From NCBI GenBank assembly GCA_964016885.1, contig OZ024748.1, positions 33,150,990-33,214,989 of the forward strand: 64,000 bases of DNA, read 5' to 3'. The notes beneath the pieces are model-generated. The model ran no database searches. It was not told where the DNA came from and saw nothing but the letters and a program-made list of their open reading frames with translations. This stretch comes from Eledone cirrhosa (lineage: Eukaryota > Mollusca > Cephalopoda > Octopoda > Eledonidae). The translations under genes were made by a program, and so were the position numbers. Positions 24,641-36,864 of the stretch are shown in pieces; position 1 is the first letter of the stretch, and each line of letters starts with the position of its first letter.

Positions 24641-26559
24641 GAGAAATACCACCCAGTGCAACCTGTAAGGTGGTTGTGTTGGTGGCATGAGGAATACCAC
24701 CCAGTCTGGCCTGTAAGGTGGTTGTGCTGGTGACATGAGAAATACCACCCAGTCTACCCTGTAAGTTGTTTATGGTGTTGACATGAGAAATAACACCCAG
24801 TCCACCCTGTCAGTTGATTGTGTTGTTGACATCAGAAATACCACCCAGCCTATCCTGTAAGTTTGTTATGTTGTTGACATGAGAAATACCACCCAGTCTA
24901 GCCTGTAAGGTGATTGTGCTGGTGACATGAGAAATACCACCCAGTCCACCATGTAAGGTGGTTCAGATGTTGACATGACAAATACAACCCAGTCCAGCCT
25001 GTAAGGTGATTGTGTTGGTGACATGAGAAGTGCCACCCACTCTACCTTGTAAGTTGGTTATGGTGTTGACATCAGTAATACCACCCAGTCCACCCTGTAA
25101 GGTGGTTGTGTTGGTAACGTGAGAAATAGCACCAAGACTACCCTGTAAGGTGGTTGTGTTGGTGACATGAGAAATACCACCCAGTGCACCCTGTAAGGTG
25201 GTTGTGTTGTTTATATGAGAAATACCACCCAATCCACCATGTAAGGTGGTTATGTTGTAAACATGAGAAATACCACCCAGTCAAACCTGTAAGGGGGTTG
25301 TGTTGGTGACATAAGAAATACCACCTAGTGCACCCTTTAAGGTGGTTGTGTTGAAGATACGAGAAATACCACGCAATCCACCCTGTAAGGTGATTATGTT
25401 GTTGACATGAGAAATACCACCCAGTCCACCCTATGAGGTGGTTGTGTAGGTTACATGAGAAATATCACCCAGTCTACCCTGTAAGGTGGTTATGTTGTTG
25501 AGATGAGAAATACCACCCAGTCCACCCCGTAAGGTTGTTGTGCTGGTTACCTGACAAAATACACCCAGTCTACCCTGTAATGTGATTGTGTTGTTGACAT
25601 GAGAAATACCACCCAGTCCTCCGTGTAAGGTGGTTCGTGATGGGGAAATGAGAAATACCACCCAGCCTACGCTGTAAGGTGGTTGTGTTGTTGGCATGAG
25701 AAATACCACCCAGTCGAGCCTGTAAGGTGGTTGTGCTGGTTACCTGACAAAATAAACCTTATCTAACCTGTAAGCTGGTTGTGCCGGTGGCTTGAGTAAT
25801 ACCACCCAGTCTAGCCTGGAAGGTGGTTCTGCTTGTGACATGAGTAATACCGCCCAGTCTACCCTGGAAGGTCGTTGTGTTCGTAACATGAGAAATACCA
25901 CCCAGTCTACTCTGTAAGTTGATTATGGTGTTGACATGAGAAATACCACCCAGTCTACCCTGTAAGGTGGTTGTGTTGTTGACATAAGAAATACCACCCT
26001 GTCTACCCTGTAAGGTGGTTGTGCTGGTGACATGAGAAATACCACCCTGTCCAGTCTGTAATGTGGTTATATTGTTGACATGAGAAATACCAGCCAGTCT
26101 AACCTTTAAGGTGGTTATGTTGTTGACATGAGAAAGTCCACCCTGTAAGATGGTTGAGTTGTTGACATGAGAAATACCACCCTATACCACCCTGTAAAGT
26201 GGTGTGTTGTTGACATGACAAAATAAACCCTATCTATCCTGTAAGCTGGTTGTGCCGGTGGCTTGAGTAATACCACCCAGTCTAGCCTGGAAGGTGGTTC
26301 TGCTTGTGACATGAAAAATACCGCCCAGTCTACGCTGGAAGGTGGTTGTGTTGGTGACATGAGAAATACCACCCAGTCTACCCTGTAAGTTGGTTATGGT
26401 GTTGACATGAAAAATACCGCCCAGTCTACCCTGGAAGGTCGTTGTGTTCGTAACATGAGAAATACCACCCAGTCTACTCTGTAAGTTGGTTATGGTGTTG
26501 ACATGAGAAATACAACCCAGTCCATCCGGTAAGGTGGTTGTGCTGGTGACATGAGAAAT

Positions 26560-29500
26560 ACCACCCAGTCCATTCTGTAAGGTGGTTGTGCCAGTGGCTT
26601 GAGAAATACCACCCAGTCAAGCCTGGAAAGTGGTTGAGCTGGTGACATGAAAAATGCCACCCAGTCTACCCTGGAATGTGGTTGTGTTGGTGACATGAGA
26701 AATACCACCCAGTCTACTCTGTAAGTTGGTTATGGTGTTGACATGAAAAATACTACCCAGTCCACCCTGGAAGGTGGTTGTGTTGGTGACATGAGAAATA
26801 CCACCCAGTCTACCCTGTAAGTTGGTTATGGTGTTGACATGAGAAATACCATCCAGTCCACCCTGTAAGGTGGTTGTGTTGTTCATATGAGAAATACCAC
26901 CCAGTCCAACCTGTAAGGTGGTTATGTTGTTGACATGAGAAATACCACCCAGCCTGCCGTGTAAGGTGGTTTTGTTGTTGACATGAGAAATACCACCCAG
27001 TCTACCCTGGAAGGTGTTTGTGCTGGTTACCTGACAAAATACACCCAGTCTATCCTGAAAGGTGGTTGTGCTGGTGGCTTGAGAAATATCACCCAGTCTA
27101 GCCTTTAAGGTGGTTGTGCTGGTGACATGAGAAATAACACCCAGTCTACCCTGCAAGGTGGTCGTGTTGCTGACATGAGAAATACCACCAAGTCCACCCT
27201 GTAAGGTGGTTATGTTCTTGATATGAGAAATACCAACCAGTCCACCCTGTAAGGTGGTTGTGTTGGTGATATGAGAAATACCACCCAGTCTACTCCGTAA
27301 GTTGTTTATGGTGTTCACATGAGAAATAACACCCAGTCCACCCTGTAAGGTGGTTATGTTGCTGACAAGAGAAATAACACCCAGTACACCCTGTAAGGTG
27401 TTTGTGTTGTTGACATAAGAAATACCACCCAGTCTACCCTGTAAGGTGGTTGTTCTGGTGACATGAGAAATACCACCCATTCTACTCTGAATGGAGGTTG
27501 TGTTGTTGATATAAGATATACCACCAAGTCCACCCTGTAAGGTGGTTATGTTGTTGATATGAGAAATACCACCCAGTGAACCCTGTAAGCGGGTTGTGCT
27601 GGTGACATGAGAAATACCACCCAGTCTACCCTGTAAGGTGGTTGTATTGGTGACAAGAGAAATACAACCCAGTCTACCCTGTAAGTTGTTTATGGTGTTA
27701 ACATGAGAAATAACACCCAGTCCACCCTGTAAGGTGGTTGTGTTGTTGACATGAGAAATACCACCCAGCCTATCCTGTAAGGTTGTTTTGTTGTTGACAT
27801 GAGAAATACCACCCACTCTAGGCTGTAAGGTGGTTGTGCTGGTGACATGAGAAATACCACCCTGTCCACCCTGTAAGGTGGTTATGTTGTTGGTATGAGG
27901 AATACCACCCTGTCCACCCTGTAAGGGGATTGTGTTGGTGACATGAAAAGTACCACCCACTCTACCTTGTAAGTTGGTTATGGTGTTGATATCAGAAATA
28001 CCACCCAGTCCACTCTGTAAGTAGTTGTGTTGGTAACATGAGAAATACCACCCTATACCACCCTGTAAAGTGGTGTGTTGGTGACATGAGAAATACCACC
28101 CAGTGCACCCTGTAAGGTGGTTTTGTCGTTTATATGAGAAATACCACCCAATCTACCCTGTAAGGTGGTTATGTTGTTAACATGAGGAATACCACCCAGT
28201 CAAACCTGTAAGGGGGTTGTGTTGGTGACATGAGAAATACCACCCAGTCCACCCCGTAAGGTTGTTGTGCTGGTTACCTGACAAAATACACCCAGTCTAC
28301 CCTGTAATGTGGTTGTGCTGGTGGCTTGAGAAATACTACCCAGTCTACCCTGTAAGGTGGTTGTGTTGTTGACATGAGAAATACGACCCAGTCCACCCTG
28401 TAAGGTGATTGTGTTTTTGACATGAGAAATACCACCCAGTCCACCCTGTAAGGGGGTTGTGATGGTGACATGAGAAATACCACCCAGTTCTCCGTGTATG
28501 GTGGTTCGTGATGGGGAAATGAGAAATAACACCCAGCCTACCCTGTAAGGTGGTTGTTTTGTTGACATGAGAAATACCACCCAGTCGAGCCATTAAGGTG
28601 GTTGTGCTGGTTACCTGACAAAATAAACACTATCTATCCTGTAAGGTGGTTGTGCCGGTGGCTTGAGAAATACCACCCAGTCTAGCCTGGGAGGTGGTTG
28701 TGCTGGTGACATGAAAAATACCACCCAGTCTACGCTGGAAGGTGGTTGTGTTGGTGACATCAGAAAGACCACCCAGTCTACTCTGTAAGTTGGTTATGGT
28801 GTTGACATGAAAAATACCACCCAGTCTACCCTGGAAGGTGGTTGTGTTGGTGACATGAGAAATACCACCCAGTCTACCCTGTAAGTTGGTTATGGTGTTG
28901 ACATGAGAAATACCACCCAGTCCACCCTGTAAGGTGGTTGTGTTGGTGACATGAGAAATACCACCCAGTCTACTCTGTAAGTTGGTTATGGTGTTGACAT
29001 GAGAAATACAACCCAGTGCACCCTGTAAGGTGGTTGTGTTGTTCATATGAGAAATACCACCCAGTCCAACCTGTAAGGTGGTTATGTTGTTGACATGAGA
29101 AATACTACCCAGCCTGCCGTGTAAGGTGGTTTTGTTGTTGACATGAGAAATTACACCCACTCTACCCTGTAAGGTGTTTGTGCTGGTTACCTGACAAAAT
29201 ACACCCAGTCTATCCTGAAAGGTGGTTGTGCTGGTGGCTTGAAAAATACCACCCAGTCTAGCCGTTAAGGTGGTTGTGCTGGTGACATGAGAAATAACAC
29301 TGACAAAATACGACCTAGTCCACCCTGTAAGATGGTTGAATTGTTGACATGAGAAATACCACCCTGTCCAATCTGTATTGTGGTTATATTGTTGATATGA
29401 CAAATACCACCCAGTCCACCCTGTAAGATGGTTGAGTTGTTGACATGAGAAATACTACACAGTCTACACTGTAAGGTGGTTGTGCTGGAGGCTTGAGAAA

Positions 29501-31430
29501 TACCACCCAGTCTACACTGTAGGTTTTGTTGACATGAGAAATACCACCCAGTCCACCCTGTAAGGTGGTTATGTTGTTGGCATGAGAAATACCACCCAGC
29601 TTGCCCTGTTAGGTGGTTGTGTTGTTGACATGAGAAATACCATCCAGTCGACCGTGTAAGGTGGTTGTGCTGGTTACCTGACAAAATACACGCTGACTAT
29701 CCTGAAAGGTGGTTGTGCTGGTGGCTTGAGAAATACCACCCAGTCTAGCCTGTAAGATGGTTGTGCTGATGGCATGAGAAATACCACCCAGTCTACCCTG
29801 GAAGGTGGTCGTGTTGTTGACATGAGAAATACCACCCAGTCCACCCTGTAAGGTGGTTATGTTGTTGTTATGAGAAATAGCACCAAGACCACCCTGTAAG
29901 GTGGTTGTGTTGGTGACATGAGAAATACCACCCAGTCTACCCTGTAAGTTGTTTATGGTGTTCACATGAGAAATAACACCCAGTCCACCCTGTAAGGTGG
30001 TTATGTTGCTGACATGAGAAATAACAACCAGTTCACCCTGTAAGTTGGTTGTGCTGTTGACATGAGAAATACCACCCTGTCTACCCTGTAAGGTGGTTGT
30101 GCTGGTGACATGAGAAATACCACCCTGTCCAATCTGTAATGTGGTTATGTTGTTGACATGAGAAATACCACCCAGTCCATTCTGTAAGGTGGTTGTGCCA
30201 GTGGCTTGAGAAATACCACCCAGTCAAGCCTGGAAAGTGGTTGAGCTGGTGACATGAAAAATGCCACCCAGTCTACCCTGGAATGTGGTTGTGTTGGTGA
30301 CATGAGAAATACCACCCAGTCTACTCTGTAAGTTGGTTATGGTGTTGACATGAAAAATACTACCCAGTCTACCCTGGAAGGTGGTTGTGTTGGTGACATG
30401 AGAAATACCACCCAGTCTACCCTGTAAGTTGGTTATGGTGTTGACATGAGAAATACCACCCAGTCCACCCTGTAAGGTGGTTGTGTTGTTCATATGAGAA
30501 ATACCACCCAGTCCAACCTGTAAGGTGGTTATGTTGTTGACATGAGAAATACCACCCAGCCTGCCGTGTAAGGTGGTTTTGTTGTTGACATGAGAAATAC
30601 CACCCAGTCTACCCTGGAAGGTGTTTGTGCTGGTTACCTGACAAAATACACCCAGTCTATCCTGAAAGGTGGTTGTGCTGGTGGCTTGAGAAATATCACC
30701 CAGTCTAGCCTTTAAGGTGGTTGTGCTGGTGACATGAGAAATAACACCCAGTCTACCCTGCAAGGTGGTCGTGTTGCTGACATGAGAAATACCACCAAGT
30801 CCACCCTGTAAGGTGGTTATGTTCTTGATATGAGAAATACCAACCAGTCCACCCTGTAAGGTGGTTATATTCTTGATATGAGAAATATCACCCAGTCCAC
30901 CCTGTAAGGTGGTTGTGTTGGTGATATGAGAAATACCACCCAGTCTACTCCGTAAGTTGTTTATGGTGTTCACATGAGAAATAACACCCAGTCCACCCTG
31001 TAAGGTGGTTATGTTGCTGACAAGAGAAATAACACTCAGTACACCCTGTAAGGTGTTTGTGTTGTTGACATAAGAAATACCACCCAGTCTACCCTGTAAG
31101 GTGGTTGTTCTGGTGACATGAGAAATACCACCCATTCAACTCTGAATGGAGGTTGTGTTGTTGATATAAGATATACCACCAAGTCCACCCTGTAAGGTGG
31201 TTATGTTGTTGATATGAGAAATACCACCCAGTGAACCCTGTAAGCGGGTTGTGCTGGTGACATGAGAAATACCACCCAGTCTACCCTGTAAGGTGGTTGT
31301 ATTGGTGACAAGAGAAATACAACCCAGTCTACCCTGTAAGTTGTTTATGGTGTTAACATGAGAAATAACACCCAGTCCACCCTGTAAGGTGGTTGTGTTG
31401 TTGACATGAGAAATACCACCCAGCCTATCC
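26560..31430 (-). repeat. Near-identical ~1.2-kb segments in 48-bp array
   Basis: The segment at about 26,575-27,775 recurs at about 30,183-31,430 with very few differences (same rare variants, such as GCCTGGAAAGTGGTTGAGC and CTGAATGGAGGTTGTG). The offset is 3,607 bp at the left end and 3,655 bp at the right end: the second copy gained exactly one extra 48-bp unit near 30,860. A more diverged relative lies at about 28,590-29,290. Confidence 0.85.
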
Positions 31431-34085
31431 TGTAAGGTTGTTGTGTTGGTGACATGAGAAATACCACCCAGTCTACGCTGTAAGTTGGTTATGGTGTTGA
31501 CATGAGAAATACCAACCAGTCTACCCTGTAAGGTGGTTGTGTTGGTGATATGAAAATACAACCTAGTCCATCCTGTAATGTGTTTGTGTTGGTGACATGA
31601 GAAATACCACCCAGTGCACCCTGTAAGGTGGTTGTGTTATTCATATGAGAAATACCACCCAGTCGACCCTGTAAGGTGGTTATGTTGCTGACATGAGAAA
31701 TACCACCCAGTCTACACTGTAAGGTGTTTGTGCTGGTTACCTGACAAAATACCACACAGTCCACCCTGTCAGGTGGTTGTGTTGCTGACATGAGAAATAC
31801 CCCCCAGTCTACCCTGTAAGGGGGTTATGTTGTTGACATGAGAAATACACCCAGTCTACCCTGTAAGATTGTTGTGTTGTTGACATGAGAAATACCACCC
31901 AGTCTACCATGAAAGGTGGGCGAGATGGTGACATGATAAATACCACCCCGTCCACCCTGTAAGGTGGTTGTTCTGGTGACATGAGGAATACCACCCAGTC
32001 TACCCTGTAAGGTGGTTGTGATGGTTACATGAGAAATACCACCAAGTCTACACTGTAAGGTGGTTGTGATGGTTACATGAGAAATACCACCCAGTCTACC
32101 CTGTAAGGTGGTTGTGATGGTTACATGAGAAATACCACCAAGTCTACCCTGTAAGGTGGTTGCGTTGGTGACATGAGAAATGCCACCCCTTTCACCCTGT
32201 AAGGTTGTTGTTCTGGTGACATGAGAAATACCACCCAGTCTTCCCTGTAACGTGGTTATGTTGTTGACATGAGAAATACCACCCCGTCCACCCTGTAAGG
32301 TGGTTGTTCTGTTGACATGAGGAATACCACCCAGTCTACCCTGTCAGGTGGTTATGATGGTGACATGAGAAATACCACCCAGTCCACCCTGTAATGTGGT
32401 TGTGCTAGCGGCTTGAGAAATACCACCCAGTCTACACTGTAAGGTGGTTGTGTTGGTTACATGAGAAATACCATCCAGTCCACACTGTAAGGTGTTTGTG
32501 ATGTTGACATGAGAAATACCACCCAGTCTACCCTGTAAGGTTGTTATGTTGTTGACATCAGAAATACCACCCAGTCTACCCTGTAAGATAGGTGTGATGG
32601 TGAAATGAGAAATATCACCCAGTCTACCCTATAAGGTGGTTGTGTTGTTGCCATGAGAAATACCACCCAGTCTTCCCTGTAACGTGGTTGTGTTGTTGAC
32701 ATGAGAAATACCACCCAGTCCACCCTATGAGGTGGTTGTGTTGGTTACATGAGAAATACTACCCAGTCTACCCTGTAAGGTGGTTGTGTTGTTGACATGA
32801 GAAATACCACCCAGTCCACCCTGTAGGCTGATTGTGCTGTTGACATGAGAAATACCACCCAGTCCACCCTGTAAGGGGGTTGTGATGGTGACATGAGAAA
32901 TACCACCCAGTCCTCCGTGTAAGGTGGTTCGTGATGGGGAAATGAGAAATACCACCCAGCCTACCCTGTAAGGTGGTTGTGTTGTTGACATGAGAAATAC
33001 CACCCAGTCGAGCCTGTAAGGTGGTTGTGCTGGTTACTTGAAAAATAAACCCTGTCCATCCTGTAAGGTGGTTGTGCCGGTGGCTTGAGAAATACCACCC
33101 AGTCTAGCCTGGAAGGTGGTTGTGCAGGTGACATGAAAAATACTACCCTGTCTACCCTGGAAGGTGGTTGTGTTGTTGACATGAGAAATACCACCCAGTC
33201 TACTCTGTAAGTTGGTTATGGTGTTGACATGAGAAATACCACCCAGTCCACCCTGTAAGGTGGTTGTGTTGGTGATATTAAAAATACAACCCACTCCACC
33301 CTGTAAGGTGTTTGTGATGGTTACATGAGAAATACCACCAAGTCTACCCTGTAAGGTGGTTGCGTTGGTGACATGAGAAATGCCACCCCGTCCACCCTGT
33401 AAGGTGGTTGTTCTGGTGACATGAGGAATACCACCCAGTCTACCCTGTCAGGTGGTTATGATGGTGACATGAGAAATACCACCCAGTCTACCCTGTAAGG
33501 TTGTTATGTTGTTGACATCAGAAATACCACCCAGTCTACCCTGTAAGATGGGTGTGATGGTGAAATGAGAAATACCACCCAGTCTACCCTGTAAGGTGGT
33601 TGTGTTGTTGACATAAGAAATACCACCCAGTCCACCCTATAAGGTGGTTGTGCTGGTGACATGAGAAATACCACCCAGTCTACCCTGTTAGGTGTTTATG
33701 ATGGTAACATGAGAAATACCACCAAGTCCACCCTGTAAGGTGGTTGTGCTGGTGACAAAGAGAAATACCACCCAGTCCACCCTGTAATATGGTTGTGCTG
33801 GCGGCTTGCGAAATACCACCCAGTCTACACTGTAAGGTGGTTGTTCTGGTGACATGAGGAATACCACCCACTCTACTCTGTAAGGTGGTTATGATGGTAA
33901 CATGAGAAATACCAGCAAGTCTACCCTGTAAGGTGGTTGTGCTGGTGACATGAGAAATACCACCCAGTCCACCCTGTAAGCTGGTAGTGCTGGTGGCTTG
34001 AGAAATACACACCCAGTCTACCTTGTAAGGGGGTTGTGCTGGTGACAAGAGAAATACCACCCAGTCTACCTTGTAAGGGCCTTAT

Positions 34086-34285
34086 GATGGTTATACGAAT
34101 AAAAGCAGCCATTCCACACTTGAGTGTGGTTGGTATCAAGAAGGGCATCCAGCCTTAGAAACCAAACCAAAATAACGTGACAACCTGTATAACCCATGCC
34201 TCATAACGTGACAAGCTGTATAACCCATGCAGGTGTGATAAATCTAACGTTAAATGATAATGTTGATGATGATGATGATATTTAT
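34086..34285 (+). mobile_element. LINE 3' tail directly abutting the 48-bp array
   Basis: Contains GTGTGGTTGGTATCAAGAAG, then GGGCATCCAGCC, AACCCATGC, ACGTTAAATGATAATG and a terminal (GATGAT)n. The same ordered blocks occur at 52,970-53,125 and 56,960-57,133 after LINE coding sequence. There is no coding part here. The preceding satellite unit passes into this tail without a visible border. Confidence 0.75.
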
Positions 34286-34445
34286 AAACAAACGTAATGT
34301 AGTAAACTACTAAGAGAGATAACTTCGTTTGCTCAATTTAAATCTATGTTATTATGATTGAGCAAAACTATCATAAAAGTTGTTCCAGCCGTGACTATCA
34401 TGTTTATTTATATACATTGATATATATATATATATATATATATAT
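34286..34445. other. AT-rich spacer with (TA)n
   Basis: No gene seen. It ends in a (TA)n tract at about 34,421-34,446, at the 3' end of the minus-strand Penelope-like copy. The left copy also ends in TA repeats, so this may be the element's preferred target or tail. Confidence 0.5.
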
Positions 34446-34830
34446 AATGGAAAAATTTGAACAGTGACAAAACCGAGAGGCAGTACAACAAATGTTTATT
34501 AATTTCACGCTCTGGAGAGTGGGGTGTTGGTGGGGGACGACGTTTCGGGCATAAGCCCTTCCTCAGGTGGGAAGTGTGTGGGAACAGAGTTCAAAGGGTG
34601 TGTAGGGGAGTGGTGGAGAGACATATAGCGAAAGGAAACGGTGCGAATGAAAAAATAAAAAATAAAAAATAAAGATAAAAATAAAAATAAAGCATACAAT
34701 TGTAAGAACACAGGCAAAGAATCTTATACGGAAAAAAACCAGTACAGTAACAAAATCAAACAGAGGTAATGCGTGGAAGGAAAGACCAAGTGTGGGAAGG
34801 TGTGTAAAGTTCGGAGAAAGGTCACGATAT
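34446..34830 (-). mobile_element. Internally deleted Penelope-like element (right copy)
   Basis: Read on the minus strand, the 5' leader block (34,830 down to about 34,690, matching 3,670-3,800) is joined directly to the terminal block (about 34,685 to 34,446, matching 3,350-3,595). All coding sequence is missing. Only a handful of substitutions separate it from the left copy. It is a short derivative of the same family in opposite orientation and closes the satellite region on the right. Confidence 0.75.
34536..34566 (-). ncRNA. Hammerhead-like core, second copy
   Basis: On the minus strand CTGAGGA, the GGGC/GCCC stem with TTAT loop, GAAA and CGTCGTC are identical to 3,473-3,503, while the flanks differ (CTTCCCAC instead of CTTCTCAC). 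As in the left copy, stem I is not apparent. Confidence 0.5.
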
Positions 34831-35553
34831 ATATATATATATATATTCGTACGTGTGGGTGGGTGTGTCGAAACAGCAGAATTTGGTATTTGTTGTTGTA
34901 AGACAGTAGAGAGTGATATTTGGCTGCTATTTCTACCGGGTCAAGTAACCCGGTAGGAGACTCTCTCGTTGATACGTAATAAATAGTTCACTGAGTGATG
35001 CTGCTTGTTTTACCATGGGTGGATACAATTGATGGAGTGAATTTCATATAACTGAAGGTATAAATTATGTGAGGGAGTCTTAACGTATGACACCGGCTTT
35101 ATTTAAGAGCGGGGAAACATTATCAATGACACCACGTACCTGCTGTGTATCAATTATCTCATGTTAAGGTGAAAGAGTGAGCTACATGTTTCAGGGTAGG
35201 TGTACCATCACCTACATGATTAAATATTTAATTTCATGAGAAACTACGCTACATCGTGAATTGGTTGTTCCACATTTTACAGGACAGTGAGAAATAGGTT
35301 TAAATCACCAACATCTGAACAATTAGCTTTCCTGGTCTTGACTTTACATTTGGACTTGAAATATAAAGTACGTATTATTTGTATTGTTAACACACCAGTT
35401 ATTGTGTACTTTTCTATACTCCGTGGTGAACAATCCTCATTTATTAAGACACAAACACACACACACACTCTCTCTCTTGCACTTTCTTATACCCACATCA
35501 GTCTTACACAGTCATATATCTTCAGAACTTCGAAGAATTGTTCAAGAATTACT
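34831..35553 (+). promoter_or_regulatory. Upstream region and 5' UTR of the intact zinc-finger gene
   Basis: After a (TA)n tract there is a short perfect hairpin (CTACCGGGT at 34,933-34,941 with ACCCGGTAG at 34,948-34,956). A probable 3' splice site, ATTTTACAG followed by GACAG, lies at 35,274-35,287; the same junction stands before the paralogues at 44,793 and, shortened, 47,856. From 35,283 the exon is open without ATG until 35,554. A CA repeat and a CT-rich run lie in this leader. No TATA box or start site can be placed with confidence. The match to the paralogues' upstream block at 34,990-35,100 is partial. Confidence 0.45.
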
Positions 35554-36864
35554 ATGGAGGACATTAAACACTTGGACATTTCTACTACAGCTGTTTCTAC
35601 CAATATAGATACAGTTACACAGACATACAGTAGTGAGAAACCTTTACCTAGTGAAACATGTACTGAACAAGGATCATACAGAAATATTCCTGAATATAGC
35701 TGTGATATTTGTAGGAAAACTTTCTCATCAGAAGATGAATTATCTACACACAAACACATACATATTAAAGACAAACCCTATCATTGTGAAATATGTGGGA
35801 AATGTTTTACTAAAACTCCTCATCTTCATGAACACATACGAAGTCACACAGGAGAGAAACCTTTTCATTGTGAAATATGTGGGAAATCTTTCAGTCTGAA
35901 TTCCAATTTAATTAGACATATACGTAGTCACAGTGGGGAAAAACCATTTCACTGTGAAATATGTGGGAAATCTTTCGCTGAGAAAGCTAAACTCGTTACA
36001 CATATACGTATTCACACCGGAGAGAAACCTTTTCACTGTGAAATATGTGGGAAATATTTTGCTGAGAGTGCTGTTCTTATAGTTCACAGAAGAAGACACA
36101 CTGGAGAGAAACCATTTCACTGTGAAATATGTGGGAAATCTTTCACTGAGAAAGCTAAACTTGTTAGACATATACGTATTCACACCGGAGAGAAATCTTT
36201 TCCCTGTGAAATATGTGGGAAATATTTTGCTGATAGTGGTATTCTTATAGTTCACAGAAGAAGACACACTGGAGAGAAACCCTATCAATGTGAAATATGT
36301 GGGAAATATTTTGTAACAAGCAGTTCTTTAACTATACATAAAAGAACACACACCGGAGAGGAACCCTATCACTGTGAAATATGTGGGAAATCTTTTGGCA
36401 GGCGTAATCACTTAACTACGCATAAAAGAACACACACAGGAGAGAGACCCTATCACTGTGAAATATGTGGGAAATCTTTTGGCAGTAATAATGTCTTAAC
36501 TACACATAAAAGAACACACACTGGGGAGAGACCCTATCACTGTGAAATATGTGGGAAATCTTTTGGCAGGAGTAATCACTTAACTTCACATAAAAGAACA
36601 CATACAGGAGAGAGACCCTATCACTGTGAAACATGTGGGAAATCTTTTGGCAGTAATAATGTCTTAACTACACATAAAAGAACACATACTGGAGAGAGAC
36701 CCTATCACTGTGAAATATGTGGGAAATGTTTTGGCAGGAGTAATCACTTAACTGCACATAAAAGAACACATACAGGAGAGAGACCCTATCATTGTGAAAC
36801 GTGTGGGAAATCTTTTAGCTGGAGTAATATCTTAACTACACACAAAATAACACACACTGGATAG
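35554..36864 (+). CDS. C2H2 zinc-finger protein, 14 fingers
   Basis: Encodes 436 residues. The start is the first ATG in the exon, with A at -3 and G at +4; the frame is open upstream but holds no other ATG. Residues 1-47 are an acidic, Ser/Thr-rich head with no recognised domain (no KRAB, SCAN or BTB). Fourteen C2H2 fingers follow with a strict 28-residue period from Cys50; the last Cys is at 414 and the protein ends right after finger 14 at HTG. Linkers are TGEKPF/TGERPY, typical of DNA-binding arrays. Fingers 4-7 alternate two helix types (EKAKLV, ESAVLI/DSGILI) and fingers 9-13 alternate GRSNHL and GSNNVL, showing growth by two-finger duplication. It is probably a nuclear DNA-binding regulator; the target is unknown. 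Finger 1 has a non-canonical linker (IKDKPY). The gene resembles the very large C2H2 family of cephalopods. Confidence 0.9.
   Translation: MEDIKHLDISTTAVSTNIDTVTQTYSSEKPLPSETCTEQGSYRNIPEYSCDICRKTFSSEDELSTHKHIHIKDKPYHCEICGKCFTKTPHLHEHIRSHTGEKPFHCEICGKSFSLNSNLIRHIRSHSGEKPFHCEICGKSFAEKAKLVTHIRIHTGEKPFHCEICGKYFAESAVLIVHRRRHTGEKPFHCEICGKSFTEKAKLVRHIRIHTGEKSFPCEICGKYFADSGILIVHRRRHTGEKPYQCEICGKYFVTSSSLTIHKRTHTGEEPYHCEICGKSFGRRNHLTTHKRTHTGERPYHCEICGKSFGSNNVLTTHKRTHTGERPYHCEICGKSFGRSNHLTSHKRTHTGERPYHCETCGKSFGSNNVLTTHKRTHTGERPYHCEICGKCFGRSNHLTAHKRTHTGERPYHCETCGKSFSWSNILTTHKITHTG

Larger units (their letters stand above)
17948..34085 (-). repeat. 48-bp satellite array (~336 units)
   Basis: Tandem units of 48 bp run the full 16.1 kb, each with GACATGAGAAATACCACCCA flanked by AGTCTACCCTGTAAGGTGG and TTGTGTTGTT. 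Divergence between units is roughly 5-20 percent. Since 48 is divisible by 3, the minus strand has long frames with 16-residue repeats in all three phases (GGISHVNNTTTLQGRL, WVVFLMSTTQPPYRVD, GWYFSCQQHNHLTGWT); the longest is about 447 codons. That all three phases are equally open argues against coding. Several unit types (for example TTACCTGACAAAATACACCC) recur in fixed order, so a higher-order structure exists. The right end runs directly into a LINE 3' tail. Confidence 0.95.

Noticed and set aside
17948..34085. Long minus-strand frames with 16-residue repeats (up to 447 codons), possibly a repetitive protein
   Set aside because: All three phases of the same strand are equally open because the unit is 48 bp; codon positions show no constraint, and the array runs into a LINE tail. 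I treat it as satellite.
4505..34085. CRISPR-like array
   Set aside because: Repeats are head-to-tail with no unique spacers, and the genome is animal.
17948..34085. Centromeric satellite
   Set aside because: No CENP-B-box-like motif was recognised, and array size and position alone do not show centromere function.
35908..36288. Minus-strand frame opposite the finger array (VNYKNTTISKIFPTYFTGKR)
   Set aside because: Antisense shadow of the repeated C2H2 coding sequence.
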